64,000 nucleotides of DNA from Mesonia sp008017825 (GTDB taxonomy: Bacteria; Bacteroidota; Bacteroidia; Flavobacteriales; Flavobacteriaceae): the NCBI RefSeq assembly GCF_008017825.1, contig NZ_VRLS01000052.1:124001-188000 (forward strand), written 5' to 3'. How positions within the stretch are numbered: position 1 is the first letter of the stretch; each line of letters starts with the position of its first letter. Made by a program: the position numbers and the translations under genes. Positions 44,015-52,783 of this stretch are shown piece after piece. The notes under the pieces were generated by a model, which saw only the letters and a program-made list of their open reading frames with translations, did no database searches and was not told the origin of the DNA.

Positions 44015-46645
44015 ATGAAAAAATCATTAAAAATAATCGGAATTGTACTCGGGGTTTTAATCATCCTTATTTTCTTGGCTCCTATTCTTTTTAAAGGGCC
44101 AATTGAAAAAGCAATAAAAAAATCGATCAACAATAATATAAATGCTACTGTAAGCTGGGAAGAGCTAGATTTAAGCCTATATAAAAGCTTTCCCGATGCT
44201 TTAGTAACTTTAAAAAACCTTAGCGTTATTAATAAAGAACCTTTTGCAGGAGATACATTGGCTTCTGGAGAAGAAATTAAATTAAGCATGGATATTCCTC
44301 AACTGTTTAAAAGCGGTGATGAACCTTTAAGTATTAATGAGCTTATTTTAAATACGGCTTATGTAAATATAAAGGTAGATTCTTTGGGGAATGCTAATTA
44401 CGATATTGCTAAAAAAACTCCCCCAACTTCTACTCAAGATACTGCTAGCACTGGCGGACTTTCTTTAGATGTTCAGCACTATGAGATTAACAACACCAGA
44501 ATTAACTATTTAGACGAAAAAACCAAAACGTTTTTAAAAATTTCTGAGTTTAATCATGAAGGAACAGGAGATTTTTCTGCGGCAACAACAAAACTAGAAA
44601 CTACTTCAGAAGGAATTATCTCTTTTGAGTTAGACAGCATCAATTACCTTAAAGGTCACAAGTTAAAATTAGATGCCGACTTTGAACTCGATTTAGAAAA
44701 CCAAAAATATACTTTCTTAGAAAACGAAGCTTACATCAATCAATTGCCATTAACCTTTAATGGATTTGTGAAAGTTAACGAGAATAATGACGAGATAGAT
44801 TTAACGTTTAAAACTCCATCATCAGACTTTAAAAATTTCTTGGCGGTAATACCAGAAACCTATGCTAAAAATCTAGACGGTGTTGAAACCACAGGAGATT
44901 TTATGCTTAACGGAAGTATTAAAGGTATTGTAGATGAAACTCATATTCCTCAATTAGATATTTCGGTAAAAAGTGATAACGCTTCTTTTAAATACGCAGA
45001 ATTACCTAAACGTGTAGAGAATATAAAATTAGATGCTGTTCTTAAAAATGAAACAGGCCTTGTTGAAGACACCTACCTAAACTTAGATCAGCTTAATTTT
45101 CAAATAGATCAAGATGTATTTTCTGCTAAAGGAAATTTTAAAAACCTTACCGAAAATATGTTGGTTAACCTTGCCGTGAATGGGACTTTAAACCTTGCCA
45201 ATCTTAAAAAAGCTTACCCTATCGATTTAGAGATGGATTTAAACGGTATTCTTAAAGCTAATTTCACTACTAACTTTGATATGAACTCTATTGAAAGAGA
45301 ACAATATCAAAATGTAAAAAGTAACGGTAAAGCCAGTATCACCAATTTTAAATACGTCTCTCCCGAGATTCCTAATGATGTAAATATTGCTAAAGCCAGC
45401 CTTAATTTTAACACCACAAAAGTTGCTTTAGAAGAGATGCAGATAAAATCTGGACAAACCGATGCTAATATTTCGGGGTCTTTAGAAAATCTAATGGGAT
45501 ACTTATTTTCAGATCAAGATTTAAAAGGTAGATTTAATGTCCAGTCTAATACTTTTTCATTAAACGATTTCATGGTCGCTTCCGCGGAAGCAAAAACCGA
45601 AACAACTCAAGAAAATAAAGTTAGTTCTACCAGCAAAGAAGAGGCTATAAAAATCCCTTCTTTCTTGGATGCCCGATTAGACTTCACCGCTAACAAGGTT
45701 TTATATGACGATCTTACCTTAACTAACGTAAAAGGAGCGGTTATTATTAAAGATGAAACCGCAAAATTAGAAAATGTAACTTCTAATATTTTTGGAGGAA
45801 ATATAGGAATTAGCGGGAATGTATCTACTAAAAATACTACTCCAACTTTTGATATGAATCTTGGATTGAAGAGTATAGACATTGTACAATCTTTTAACGG
45901 ATTAGAAATTATACAAACTATGGCTCCTCTAGCTAAAGCCCTTCAAGGAGATTTAAATACTACGATTAACCTTAAGGGGAATTTAAATAATGACTTTACA
46001 CCCATCATCGCAAGTTTAGCAGGAGATGCTTTTGCTCAAATTTTAGATGCAAAAGTAAATTCTGAAAAAACACCTTTATTAGCTAAACTCGACGGAAGGT
46101 TAGATTTCATCAATTTAGATAATTTAGATTTAAAGAACCTACAAACCAATTTATCCTTTAGTGATGGTAAAGTCAACGTAAAACCTTTTGATTTTAATAT
46201 TAAAGGAATAAATATTACTGCTGGAGGTTCACACAGTTTTGAAAATGTAATGGATTATACCTTATCATTAGATGTTCCTGCTAAATATCTTGGTTCTAGT
46301 GTTGGTGGAGAAATCGCAAAATTAAGTGCATCAGACCTAGAGACTATGACCGTAGCCCTACCTATTGGCTTAAGCGGAACTTTTACTAGTCCTAACGTAA
46401 ATGTAAATACTAAACAAGCTGTACAAGAGTTAACACAGCAAATTATTGCTACTCAAAAAGATAAAGCAATAGACAAAACTAAAGATAAAATAAAAGATTT
46501 ATTGGGTGGTGGTAAAGAAGAGACAACAAATACGACTACTAAAGATACAACCACAACACAACCAAAAGATAAAGAGGATAAAATTAAAGAAGCCGCAGGC
46601 AATGTCCTTAAAGATCTTTTTGGAAAAGGAAAAGATAAAAAATAA
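44015..46645 (+). CDS. AsmA-family inner-membrane/periplasmic protein
   Basis: The 876-aa protein has one N-terminal transmembrane helix (IIGIVLGVLIILIFLAPILF), VSWEELDLSLYKSFPDALVTLKNLSV and long beta-rich repeats typical of AsmA-like bridge proteins. The tail is rich in Thr, Lys and Asp (TTKDTTTTQPKDKEDK). AsmA proteins are thought to pass phospholipid or assist outer-membrane assembly across the periplasm. It lies 2 bp after yhhQ and 52 bp before the sigma factor gene. Confidence 0.9.
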   Translation: MKKSLKIIGIVLGVLIILIFLAPILFKGPIEKAIKKSINNNINATVSWEELDLSLYKSFPDALVTLKNLSVINKEPFAGDTLASGEEIKLSMDIPQLFKSGDEPLSINELILNTAYVNIKVDSLGNANYDIAKKTPPTSTQDTASTGGLSLDVQHYEINNTRINYLDEKTKTFLKISEFNHEGTGDFSAATTKLETTSEGIISFELDSINYLKGHKLKLDADFELDLENQKYTFLENEAYINQLPLTFNGFVKVNENNDEIDLTFKTPSSDFKNFLAVIPETYAKNLDGVETTGDFMLNGSIKGIVDETHIPQLDISVKSDNASFKYAELPKRVENIKLDAVLKNETGLVEDTYLNLDQLNFQIDQDVFSAKGNFKNLTENMLVNLAVNGTLNLANLKKAYPIDLEMDLNGILKANFTTNFDMNSIEREQYQNVKSNGKASITNFKYVSPEIPNDVNIAKASLNFNTTKVALEEMQIKSGQTDANISGSLENLMGYLFSDQDLKGRFNVQSNTFSLNDFMVASAEAKTETTQENKVSSTSKEEAIKIPSFLDARLDFTANKVLYDDLTLTNVKGAVIIKDETAKLENVTSNIFGGNIGISGNVSTKNTTPTFDMNLGLKSIDIVQSFNGLEIIQTMAPLAKALQGDLNTTINLKGNLNNDFTPIIASLAGDAFAQILDAKVNSEKTPLLAKLDGRLDFINLDNLDLKNLQTNLSFSDGKVNVKPFDFNIKGINITAGGSHSFENVMDYTLSLDVPAKYLGSSVGGEIAKLSASDLETMTVALPIGLSGTFTSPNVNVNTKQAVQELTQQIIATQKDKAIDKTKDKIKDLLGGGKEETTNTTTKDTTTTQPKDKEDKIKEAAGNVLKDLFGKGKDKK

Positions 46646-46697
46646 AACCCTTGGTTAGCGCTTTTTTGCTAACTTACATAAAAAACAGTTTTACTAT

Positions 46698-47561
46698 ATG
46701 AGACAACTAAAAATTACCAAGCAAGTAACCAATAGAGAATCGGTTTCTTTAGACAAGTACTTGCAAGATATTGGTAAAGTAGATTTGATTACTGCTGAAG
46801 AAGAAGTAGAACTGGCTCAAAAAATTAGAGAAGGAGATCAAATAGCTTTAGACAAACTAACTACAGCAAATCTTCGTTTTGTGGTTTCAGTTGCCAAACA
46901 ATATCAAAATCAAGGGCTTACCTTACCCGATTTAATTAATGAAGGTAATGTAGGTTTGGTTAAAGCTGCTAAGAGGTTTGACGAAACTAGAGGTTTTAAA
47001 TTTATATCTTATGCCGTTTGGTGGATACGTCAATCTATATTACAAGCTTTAGCAGAACAAAGTAGAATTGTTCGCTTACCGCTGAATAAAATCGGTTCTA
47101 TTAACAAGATCAATAAAGCTTTCTCTCATTTAGAGCAAACCAATCAAAGACCACCGACAGCTGAAGAGATTGCTAAAGAATTAGATTTGAGTATTAGTGT
47201 CGTAAGACAATCTTTAAAAAACTCTGGAAGGCATTTATCTATGGATGCTCCTTTAAGAGAAGGAGAAACCTCTAGCTTATATGATGTTGTGAATAGCGGA
47301 GATTCGCCCAACCCAGACCAATCTTTAATGCATGATTCTTTAACTATAGAAATTACCAGAGCTTTAGATACTTTATCTACACGTGAAGCAGATGTAATTA
47401 AATTATTTTATGGCTTAGGAAATCACCAAGCTATGAGTTTGGAAGAAATTGGAGAAACCTTTGGTCTTACTAGAGAACGCGTTAGACAGATACGAGAGAA
47501 AGGGATACGAAAACTAAAAGATTCATCGAAAAATAAAATCTTGAGAAATTATTTAGGATAA
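46698..47561 (+). CDS. rpoD: Primary sigma factor RpoD/SigA
   Basis: The 287-aa protein has region 1.2 (SVSLDKYLQDIGKVDLITAEEEV), 2.1-2.4 (DLINEGNVGLVKAAKRFDETRGFKFISYAVWWIRQSILQAL), region 3 and region 4 with the HTH SLEEIGETFGLTRERVRQI. This short form, without a non-conserved insert, is the Bacteroidetes primary sigma that reads the TTG/TAnnTTTG promoters mapped here. It is 52 bp after the AsmA gene; a hairpin without T-run (GTTAGC/GCTAAC) lies between them. Confidence 0.96.
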   Translation: MRQLKITKQVTNRESVSLDKYLQDIGKVDLITAEEEVELAQKIREGDQIALDKLTTANLRFVVSVAKQYQNQGLTLPDLINEGNVGLVKAAKRFDETRGFKFISYAVWWIRQSILQALAEQSRIVRLPLNKIGSINKINKAFSHLEQTNQRPPTAEEIAKELDLSISVVRQSLKNSGRHLSMDAPLREGETSSLYDVVNSGDSPNPDQSLMHDSLTIEITRALDTLSTREADVIKLFYGLGNHQAMSLEEIGETFGLTRERVRQIREKGIRKLKDSSKNKILRNYLG

Positions 47562-47606
47562 TTTCGTAAATAATTCATTTTTACTTCATTTATAGATATT
47601 TATTTA

Positions 47607-47614
47607 TATCTTTG
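47607..47614 (+). promoter_or_regulatory. -7 element (TATCTTTG) of rpsU
   Basis: TATCTTTG matches the consensus and leads to a leader of about 85 nt before the rpsU ATG. The leader holds GATACTTGAAGTATC (47661-47675), a small inverted repeat. No TTG was found at the usual distance. Confidence 0.55.
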
Positions 47615-47706
47615 CACCTCAATTTTTTTGCAAAACTATTTGTTTTCAATTATTGGACGCGATACTTGAAGTATCATTATAAAATTTAATATTAAAAAAA
47701 CACTAT

Positions 47707-47901
47707 ATGCTAATTGTAAAAGTAAAAGACGGTGAAAAGATAGAGCGTGCTTTAAAACGTTTAAAAAGAAAGTATCGTGATACTAAAACGCTTCAGAAAT
47801 TAAGAGATAACAAACATTTCACAAAACCATCTGTGGAGAAAAGAAGACAAATTCAAAAAGCTTCTTATATTCAGCATTTAAGAGATCAAGAAGATATATA
47901 A
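47707..47901 (+). CDS. rpsU: 30S ribosomal protein S21
   Basis: The 64-aa protein is a full-length bS21: MLIVKVKDGEKIERALKRLKRKY, TKTLQKLRDNKHFTKPSVEKRR, and SYIQHLRDQEDI. In Bacteroidia bS21 helps hide the 16S anti-Shine-Dalgarno sequence, fitting the lack of such sites here. The bases just before this ATG (TTAATATTAAAAAAACACTAT) contain no Shine-Dalgarno. It is transcribed from its own promoter and ends at a strong bidirectional terminator. Confidence 0.95.
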   Translation: MLIVKVKDGEKIERALKRLKRKYRDTKTLQKLRDNKHFTKPSVEKRRQIQKASYIQHLRDQEDI

Positions 47902-47925
47902 TAGGCTTTCGCTTATTTATAATAT

Positions 47926-47959
47926 AAAAAAGGTTCGATAAATTTTATCGAACCTTTTT
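47926..47959. terminator. Bidirectional terminator after rpsU
   Basis: AAAAAGGTTCGATAAA and TTTATCGAACCTTTTT form a very stable stem between converging rpsU and the DUF2797 gene. Confidence 0.88.
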
Positions 47960-47980
47960 CTATTTGTACTCATTAGCAAA

Positions 47981-48775
47981 TTAGTTTATCTCTAATCTCA
48001 CATAAAGCCCTTCATTGCTACGTATATTAAATACGGTATTATCTTCAAAGATTAAATATTGCCCTTTAACCCCTTTAAGCACGCCGCTATAATCTAACTT
48101 CTTTTGAAGGTTTAAACTTTTAAGCTTCGTTGGGTAAGATAAAACAGGAAAATTAATTTCTGTTTCTTTGTTATTTTTTAAGATATAAGACTCAACTTCT
48201 TCGGGTAAAAACTCTACCAATTTATTTCTAGTTTCTTCTAAGTTTACATCCTCAATTTCATTTTTAAGCATGGTTCGCCAATTGGTTTTATCGGCTATAT
48301 GATCTTTAAGAGCTACTTCGGCAATTCCGGCAAGGTATCGATTAGGAACTTCTAAAATTTCTAAAGCTTCGTGAGCTCCTTGATCTATCCAACGTGTAGG
48401 AACTTGAGTCTTTCTGGTTACCCCCACTTTTACATTACTAGAATTTGCTAAATAAACAATATGTGGCTGAAGCTGAACTCTTTTTTCATATTCTAGATCT
48501 CTGTCTTCTTTATCTAAATGAGCCGTGCTGAGTTCTGGTTTCATAATCCAATCTCCTGCCTGTGGGATTTCATAAAAACAGTCATAACAAAATCCCTGTC
48601 TAAAAATTTTCTTGTCTTTACCACAATTAAGACATTGAAATTTTAAGAATGATAAACTTATTTTTTGATCTAAAATTTGATTTAGGTGAAGAAAATCGTT
48701 CTCAAATACTAAGTAGTATTGAACTTTCTCTTTTAATTCGGTAGGCATTTTTTTTAGTACTCCTTCAAATAGCAT
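47981..48775 (-). CDS. DUF2797 family zinc-finger protein
   Basis: The 264-aa protein has a four-Cys zinc site (FQCLNCGKDKKIF then GFCYDCFYEIP), the block VYLANSSNVKVGVTRKTQVPTRWIDQGAHEALEI, and a C-terminal half ending GLYVRLEIN. The middle resembles GIY-YIG-like folds (VKVGVT). This is the DUF2797 family; its function is not known. It converges with rpsU and diverges from the GH3-like gene across 90 bp. Confidence 0.88.
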   Translation of the reverse strand: MLFEGVLKKMPTELKEKVQYYLVFENDFLHLNQILDQKISLSFLKFQCLNCGKDKKIFRQGFCYDCFYEIPQAGDWIMKPELSTAHLDKEDRDLEYEKRVQLQPHIVYLANSSNVKVGVTRKTQVPTRWIDQGAHEALEILEVPNRYLAGIAEVALKDHIADKTNWRTMLKNEIEDVNLEETRNKLVEFLPEEVESYILKNNKETEINFPVLSYPTKLKSLNLQKKLDYSGVLKGVKGQYLIFEDNTVFNIRSNEGLYVRLEIN

Positions 48776-48865
48776 ATTTTTTTTATTTTTACTAAGAAAG
48801 TGATTCTATCAACTTTTAAGTTTTATTTTTATAACTTTCAATAAAGGTTTAAATATACACGATTA

Positions 48866-50386
48866 ATGCCAATTCCTATTGTAAATTCAATTGCTTCCTG
48901 GTTCTTAAAGAAAAGAATCCATCAAATGGAGCTATTCATAAAATATCCACATGAAGTTCAAAGTGAGATTTTGCATCAGTTAATCGAAAAATCAAAACAC
49001 ACACTTATTGGACAAAAACACGATTTCGCTAGCATACGCAATTACACTACATTTAAGGAAAGAGTACCTGTTCAATCTTATGAAGATATAGAACCCTTAA
49101 TAGAAAGAAGTCGTCGAGGTGAAAACAACATATTTTGGCCCACTCCTATAAAGTGGTTTGCAAAATCTAGCGGAACCACCAATGCTAAAAGCAAATTTAT
49201 ACCTGTAAGTCCAGAGTCTTTAGAAGACTGTCATTATGCTGCGAGTAAAGATTTGCTATGCCTTTATTTAAATAACAATGAGAACTCTCAACTGTTTACA
49301 GGAAAGAGTTTACGCTTAGGCGGAAGTAAAGAATTATACAGAGAAAACGGAACGGTATTCGGAGATTTATCGGCTATTCTTATTGACAATATGCCATTTT
49401 GGGCTACATACAGCTCTACGCCCAACAACGAAATATCATTGATGAGTGATTTTGAAGCCAAAATGCAAGCCGTTGTTAAAAGTACTATTCAAGAGAATGT
49501 CACCAGTTTAGCTGGAGTTCCTTCTTGGATGTTGGTGCTTCTTAACAATGTGATGCAATACACCCAAAAAGCAAGTTTACAAGAGGTGTGGCCAGATTTG
49601 GAAGTCTATTTTCATGGCGGTGTAAGTTTTGAACCTTATCAAGAACAATATCATAATTTAATTTCTAAGCCTAATTTTAAATATTACGAGACCTACAATG
49701 CATCAGAAGGTTTTTTTGCCGTACAAGATAGGAATGATAGCAAAGAGCTTTTACTCATGTTAGACTACGGTATTTTCTATGAGTTTATCCCGATGGACAG
49801 CTATGGTTCTTTAGAAGAAAAAGTAATTCCGTTAAGCGAAGTAGAAATTGGTGTTAATTACGCGATTATCATTACTACCAATGCGGGTTTATGGCGTTAT
49901 AAAATAGGAGACACAGTTAGATTTACCTCTACTTACCCTTACAGAGTAAAAGTTACGGGGAGAACCAAACACCATATTAATGTTTTTGGAGAGGAACTCA
50001 TTATCGAAAATGCAGAACAAGCGCTAAAAAAAGCAACTAAATTAACCGCCTGCGAAATTGTAGATTATACGGCTGGACCTATTTTTATGGAAGGCAAAAA
50101 TAAAGGCGCCCACGAATGGATTATTGAGTTTAAAACTCCGCCTGAAAATCTTCACCATTTTGAACGTTGCTTAGATGAAACTTTGCAAACCCTTAATAGC
50201 GACTACGAAGCTAAAAGAAAAAATAACGTGACTCTTAATATGCTTAAAGTACATATCGCTAAAGAACAATTGTTCTATACGTGGTCTAAGCAAAACAATA
50301 AACTTGGCGGACAGCATAAAATCCCTAGGCTTTCCAATAAGAGGGATTATCTGGAGGAGTTGTTAGAGATTAATAAGCATTTATAA
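48866..50386 (+). CDS. GH3-like acyl-adenylate-forming enzyme
   Basis: The 506-aa protein has the GH3/auxin-responsive promoter family layout: WFAKSSGTTNAKSKFIPVS (ATP-binding), YFHGGVSFEPYQEQY, ETYNASEGFFAVQDR, LWRYKIGDTVRF and HHINVFGEELIIENAEQAL. Plant members join amino acids to hormone acids; bacterial members act on unknown carboxylates. The length agrees with bacterial forms. It is monocistronic and followed by intergenic DNA with a palindrome and a terminator. Confidence 0.92.
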   Translation: MPIPIVNSIASWFLKKRIHQMELFIKYPHEVQSEILHQLIEKSKHTLIGQKHDFASIRNYTTFKERVPVQSYEDIEPLIERSRRGENNIFWPTPIKWFAKSSGTTNAKSKFIPVSPESLEDCHYAASKDLLCLYLNNNENSQLFTGKSLRLGGSKELYRENGTVFGDLSAILIDNMPFWATYSSTPNNEISLMSDFEAKMQAVVKSTIQENVTSLAGVPSWMLVLLNNVMQYTQKASLQEVWPDLEVYFHGGVSFEPYQEQYHNLISKPNFKYYETYNASEGFFAVQDRNDSKELLLMLDYGIFYEFIPMDSYGSLEEKVIPLSEVEIGVNYAIIITTNAGLWRYKIGDTVRFTSTYPYRVKVTGRTKHHINVFGEELIIENAEQALKKATKLTACEIVDYTAGPIFMEGKNKGAHEWIIEFKTPPENLHHFERCLDETLQTLNSDYEAKRKNNVTLNMLKVHIAKEQLFYTWSKQNNKLGGQHKIPRLSNKRDYLEELLEINKHL

Positions 50387-50473
50387 CATTTAACTCCATT
50401 AAAATACACCCCTGCTCTACTTGAGAGTTTTTAATTAATAGATATTTCAAGTAACCACCTCAATGACGCTCCC

Positions 50474-50490
50474 CATACTTCAGAAGTATG
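50474..50490. repeat. Perfect 17-bp palindrome in the GH3-hemL spacer
   Basis: CATACTTC and GAAGTATG flank one central A. A similar ATACTT/AAGTAT pair occurs in the rpsU leader (47661-47675). It could be a protein-binding site or a remnant repeat; no gene reads directly from it. Confidence 0.4.
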
Positions 50491-50533
50491 ATACTGAAAT
50501 TTCAAAATTTACAGAGGAACATTTTCCATGAAT

Positions 50534-50580
50534 AAAAAACCTCCTAACTATTTTAGAATAAAAATAGTTAGGAGGTTTTT
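50534..50580. terminator. Bidirectional terminator between the GH3 gene and hemL
   Basis: AAAAACCTCCTAACTATTTT and its exact complement flank a 6-nt loop (AGAATA), a very stable stem with a T-run on each strand. Confidence 0.9.
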
Positions 50581-50604
50581 AAAAGTCTTTACGGAATTAT
50601 AAAC

Positions 50605-51891
50605 CTACCACGTAGCGGTAATTTTATCTGCCGCAGCGATAGTTTTATCAAGATCTGTGTATGATAAAGCTTCAGATATAAACCAGGTTTCAAAAGCACT
50701 TGGAGCAATGTAAATACCTTCTTCTAACATTCCGTGGAAGAATTTCTTGAAGTATTCATTATTTCCTAAAGCGGCACTTTCAAAATCTACCACAGGGGTT
50801 TCTGAAAAATGAACAGAGATCATCGACCCTATTTGATTAATCGTAAATGCAACTCCGTTTTTCGTTAGTACTTTATCTAAACCTTCTTTAAGGTAAACGG
50901 TTTTCTCATCGATACTTTTAAAGATTTCAGGATTGTTGTGAAGTTCGGTAAGCATTGCCAAACCTGCTGCCATCGCTAAAGGATTTCCGCTAAGGGTTCC
51001 TGCCTGATACACCGGACCGATAGGCGCTAGATAATCCATAATTTCTTTTCGGGCGGCAAAAGCTCCTACTGGAAGTCCGCCTCCTATAACTTTACCAAAT
51101 GCTACAATATCTGTATTTACATTTAGTCGCTGTTGTGCTCCTCCTTCCGCTTGACGGAAACCAGTCATTACCTCATCAAAAATAAGCAAGATCTCATGCT
51201 CATCACACAATTCACGGAGTCCTTCTAAAAAGCCTTCTTGTGGAGGAATACACCCCATATTACCAGCAACTGGCTCTAAAATGATACAAGCAATCTCGTT
51301 TTTATTGGCGGCAATTAACTCTTCTACACTCAACAAGTTATTGAATTGAGCGAGTAAAGTATCTTTTGCAGTCCCTTTAGTAACTCCAGGACTATTAGGT
51401 GTACCAAAAGTAACCGCTCCGCTCCCAGCCTGAATAAGAAAAGAATCGCTGTGACCGTGGTAGCAACCTGCGAATTTGATAATTTTATCTTTCCCCGTAA
51501 AACCTCTTGCCAATCTAACTGCACTCATACAAGCTTCTGTCCCGCTATTCACCATTCTAATTTGGTCTATATTGGGAACCATTGTAGTGGCTAGCTTGGC
51601 GATTTGAGTTTCTATTTCGGTGGGAGTTCCAAAAGAAGTACCTTTTTTAGTTTTTTCAATAATAGCATCAATTACAGGTTGGTGAGCGTGACCCAAAATC
51701 ATAGGTCCCCAAGAATTGATGTAGTCTATGTATTCTCGTCCGTCTTCATCATAGATGTAAGCTCCCTTTGCTTCTTTAATAAAAATAGGATCTCCTCCTA
51801 CCGCACTAAAGGCTCTTACTGGTGAATTTACTCCACCCGGAATATATTTTTTTGCTTCTTGAAAAAGTTGACTGCTTCTTTGATACAACAT
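50605..51891 (-). CDS. hemL: Glutamate-1-semialdehyde 2,1-aminomutase
   Basis: The 428-aa protein has PGGVNSPVRAF, VNSGTEACMSAVRLAR, GCYHGHSDSFL, FDEVMTGFR, the PLP lysine in AFGKVIGGGLPVGAF and AGTLSGNPLAMAAGL, all typical of HemL. It makes 5-aminolevulinate for haem and cobamide synthesis from glutamate-1-semialdehyde. It is third in the minus-strand operon after the ACC-deaminase-like and glucosaminidase genes, separated by 14 bp from the latter. Confidence 0.96.
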   Translation of the reverse strand: MLYQRSSQLFQEAKKYIPGGVNSPVRAFSAVGGDPIFIKEAKGAYIYDEDGREYIDYINSWGPMILGHAHQPVIDAIIEKTKKGTSFGTPTEIETQIAKLATTMVPNIDQIRMVNSGTEACMSAVRLARGFTGKDKIIKFAGCYHGHSDSFLIQAGSGAVTFGTPNSPGVTKGTAKDTLLAQFNNLLSVEELIAANKNEIACIILEPVAGNMGCIPPQEGFLEGLRELCDEHEILLIFDEVMTGFRQAEGGAQQRLNVNTDIVAFGKVIGGGLPVGAFAARKEIMDYLAPIGPVYQAGTLSGNPLAMAAGLAMLTELHNNPEIFKSIDEKTVYLKEGLDKVLTKNGVAFTINQIGSMISVHFSETPVVDFESAALGNNEYFKKFFHGMLEEGIYIAPSAFETWFISEALSYTDLDKTIAAADKITATW

Positions 51892-51905
51892 AAAGTGTAT
51901 TTCTT

Positions 51906-52781
51906 TTAAAGTGTTTTTACATAAAGTTTTTGGCCTATTGATAAACCATCACTTTTTAATTTATTGATAGATTTTAATTCTTCTACAGTAAGATTATAAC
52001 GTTGTGAAATGCTATATAAGGTATCTCCTTTTTTTACAGTGTAACGAATACTTGTGTAATCTACTTTGGTTTCTTTAGAAGGGTTGCCTTCTCTACTACC
52101 ATTTCCTAAAACTTCGTCATCAAAACGTTGCAATTGGTATCTTTCTATAATACTAATAAGTTTTGCAGGATAACGAGGATCTGTGGCATATCCAGCCTTT
52201 TTAAGGCCATACGCCCATCCTTTATAATCATCTTTTTTAAGATTAAAAAGTGAAGAGTATCTTCTTCTATCTTTTAAAAATAAAGAGTGATCTCTAAAGC
52301 TATATTTAGGATCTTTATATTTTCTAAAACATTCTTGGTAGGTATCGTCATCATGATATACCTTCTCTCCTTCCCAACCATTACATTTTATACCGAAATG
52401 ATTGTTAGACTTTAAAGTAAGTTCTCCTCTTCCTGCGCTAGACTCTAGTATTCCTTGCGCAATGGTTATACTTGCCGGAATTCCGTAAAGAGACATTTCA
52501 TCTTTTGCTATTTGAGCATAATTATAAATGTAACGCTCATTATTATCTTCAAAAACGGGTACTGTGTTTTCTTTAGTTTTTTCTGAAGAATCTACTGGAG
52601 TAGTATTGGAGTTGGGAGTTACAGCTTTATCATTCTCATTGTGATTATAATTCGAATTTTCATTCGTAATGATAACTTTCTCTCTCTTATCTTTATTAGA
52701 TTTAACGACATTCTTTTTACTTCCACACGAACTTACGATAAGACCCGCTGATAACAATAAAATAAGAATTTTTCCTTTCAT
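51906..52781 (-). CDS. Glucosaminidase-LysM lipoprotein
   Basis: The 291-aa protein has a lipobox (LIVSSC at about residues 15-20), an Asn-rich linker, a glucosaminidase domain (IPASITIAQGILESSAGRGE with catalytic Glu, SNNHFGIKCNGW and DPRYPAKLISII) and a C-terminal LysM (YTVKKGDTLYSISQRYNL). It should cut peptidoglycan glycan strands from a membrane-anchored position. It is in an operon with the ACC-deaminase-like gene (2-bp gap) and hemL. Confidence 0.92.
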   Translation of the reverse strand: MKGKILILLLSAGLIVSSCGSKKNVVKSNKDKREKVIITNENSNYNHNENDKAVTPNSNTTPVDSSEKTKENTVPVFEDNNERYIYNYAQIAKDEMSLYGIPASITIAQGILESSAGRGELTLKSNNHFGIKCNGWEGEKVYHDDDTYQECFRKYKDPKYSFRDHSLFLKDRRRYSSLFNLKKDDYKGWAYGLKKAGYATDPRYPAKLISIIERYQLQRFDDEVLGNGSREGNPSKETKVDYTSIRYTVKKGDTLYSISQRYNLTVEELKSINKLKSDGLSIGQKLYVKTL

Positions 52782-52783
52782 GC

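Noticed and set aside
46650..46680. Terminator between AsmA and rpoD
   Set aside because: GTTAGC/GCTAAC forms a stem but no T-run follows, so it probably does not end transcription.
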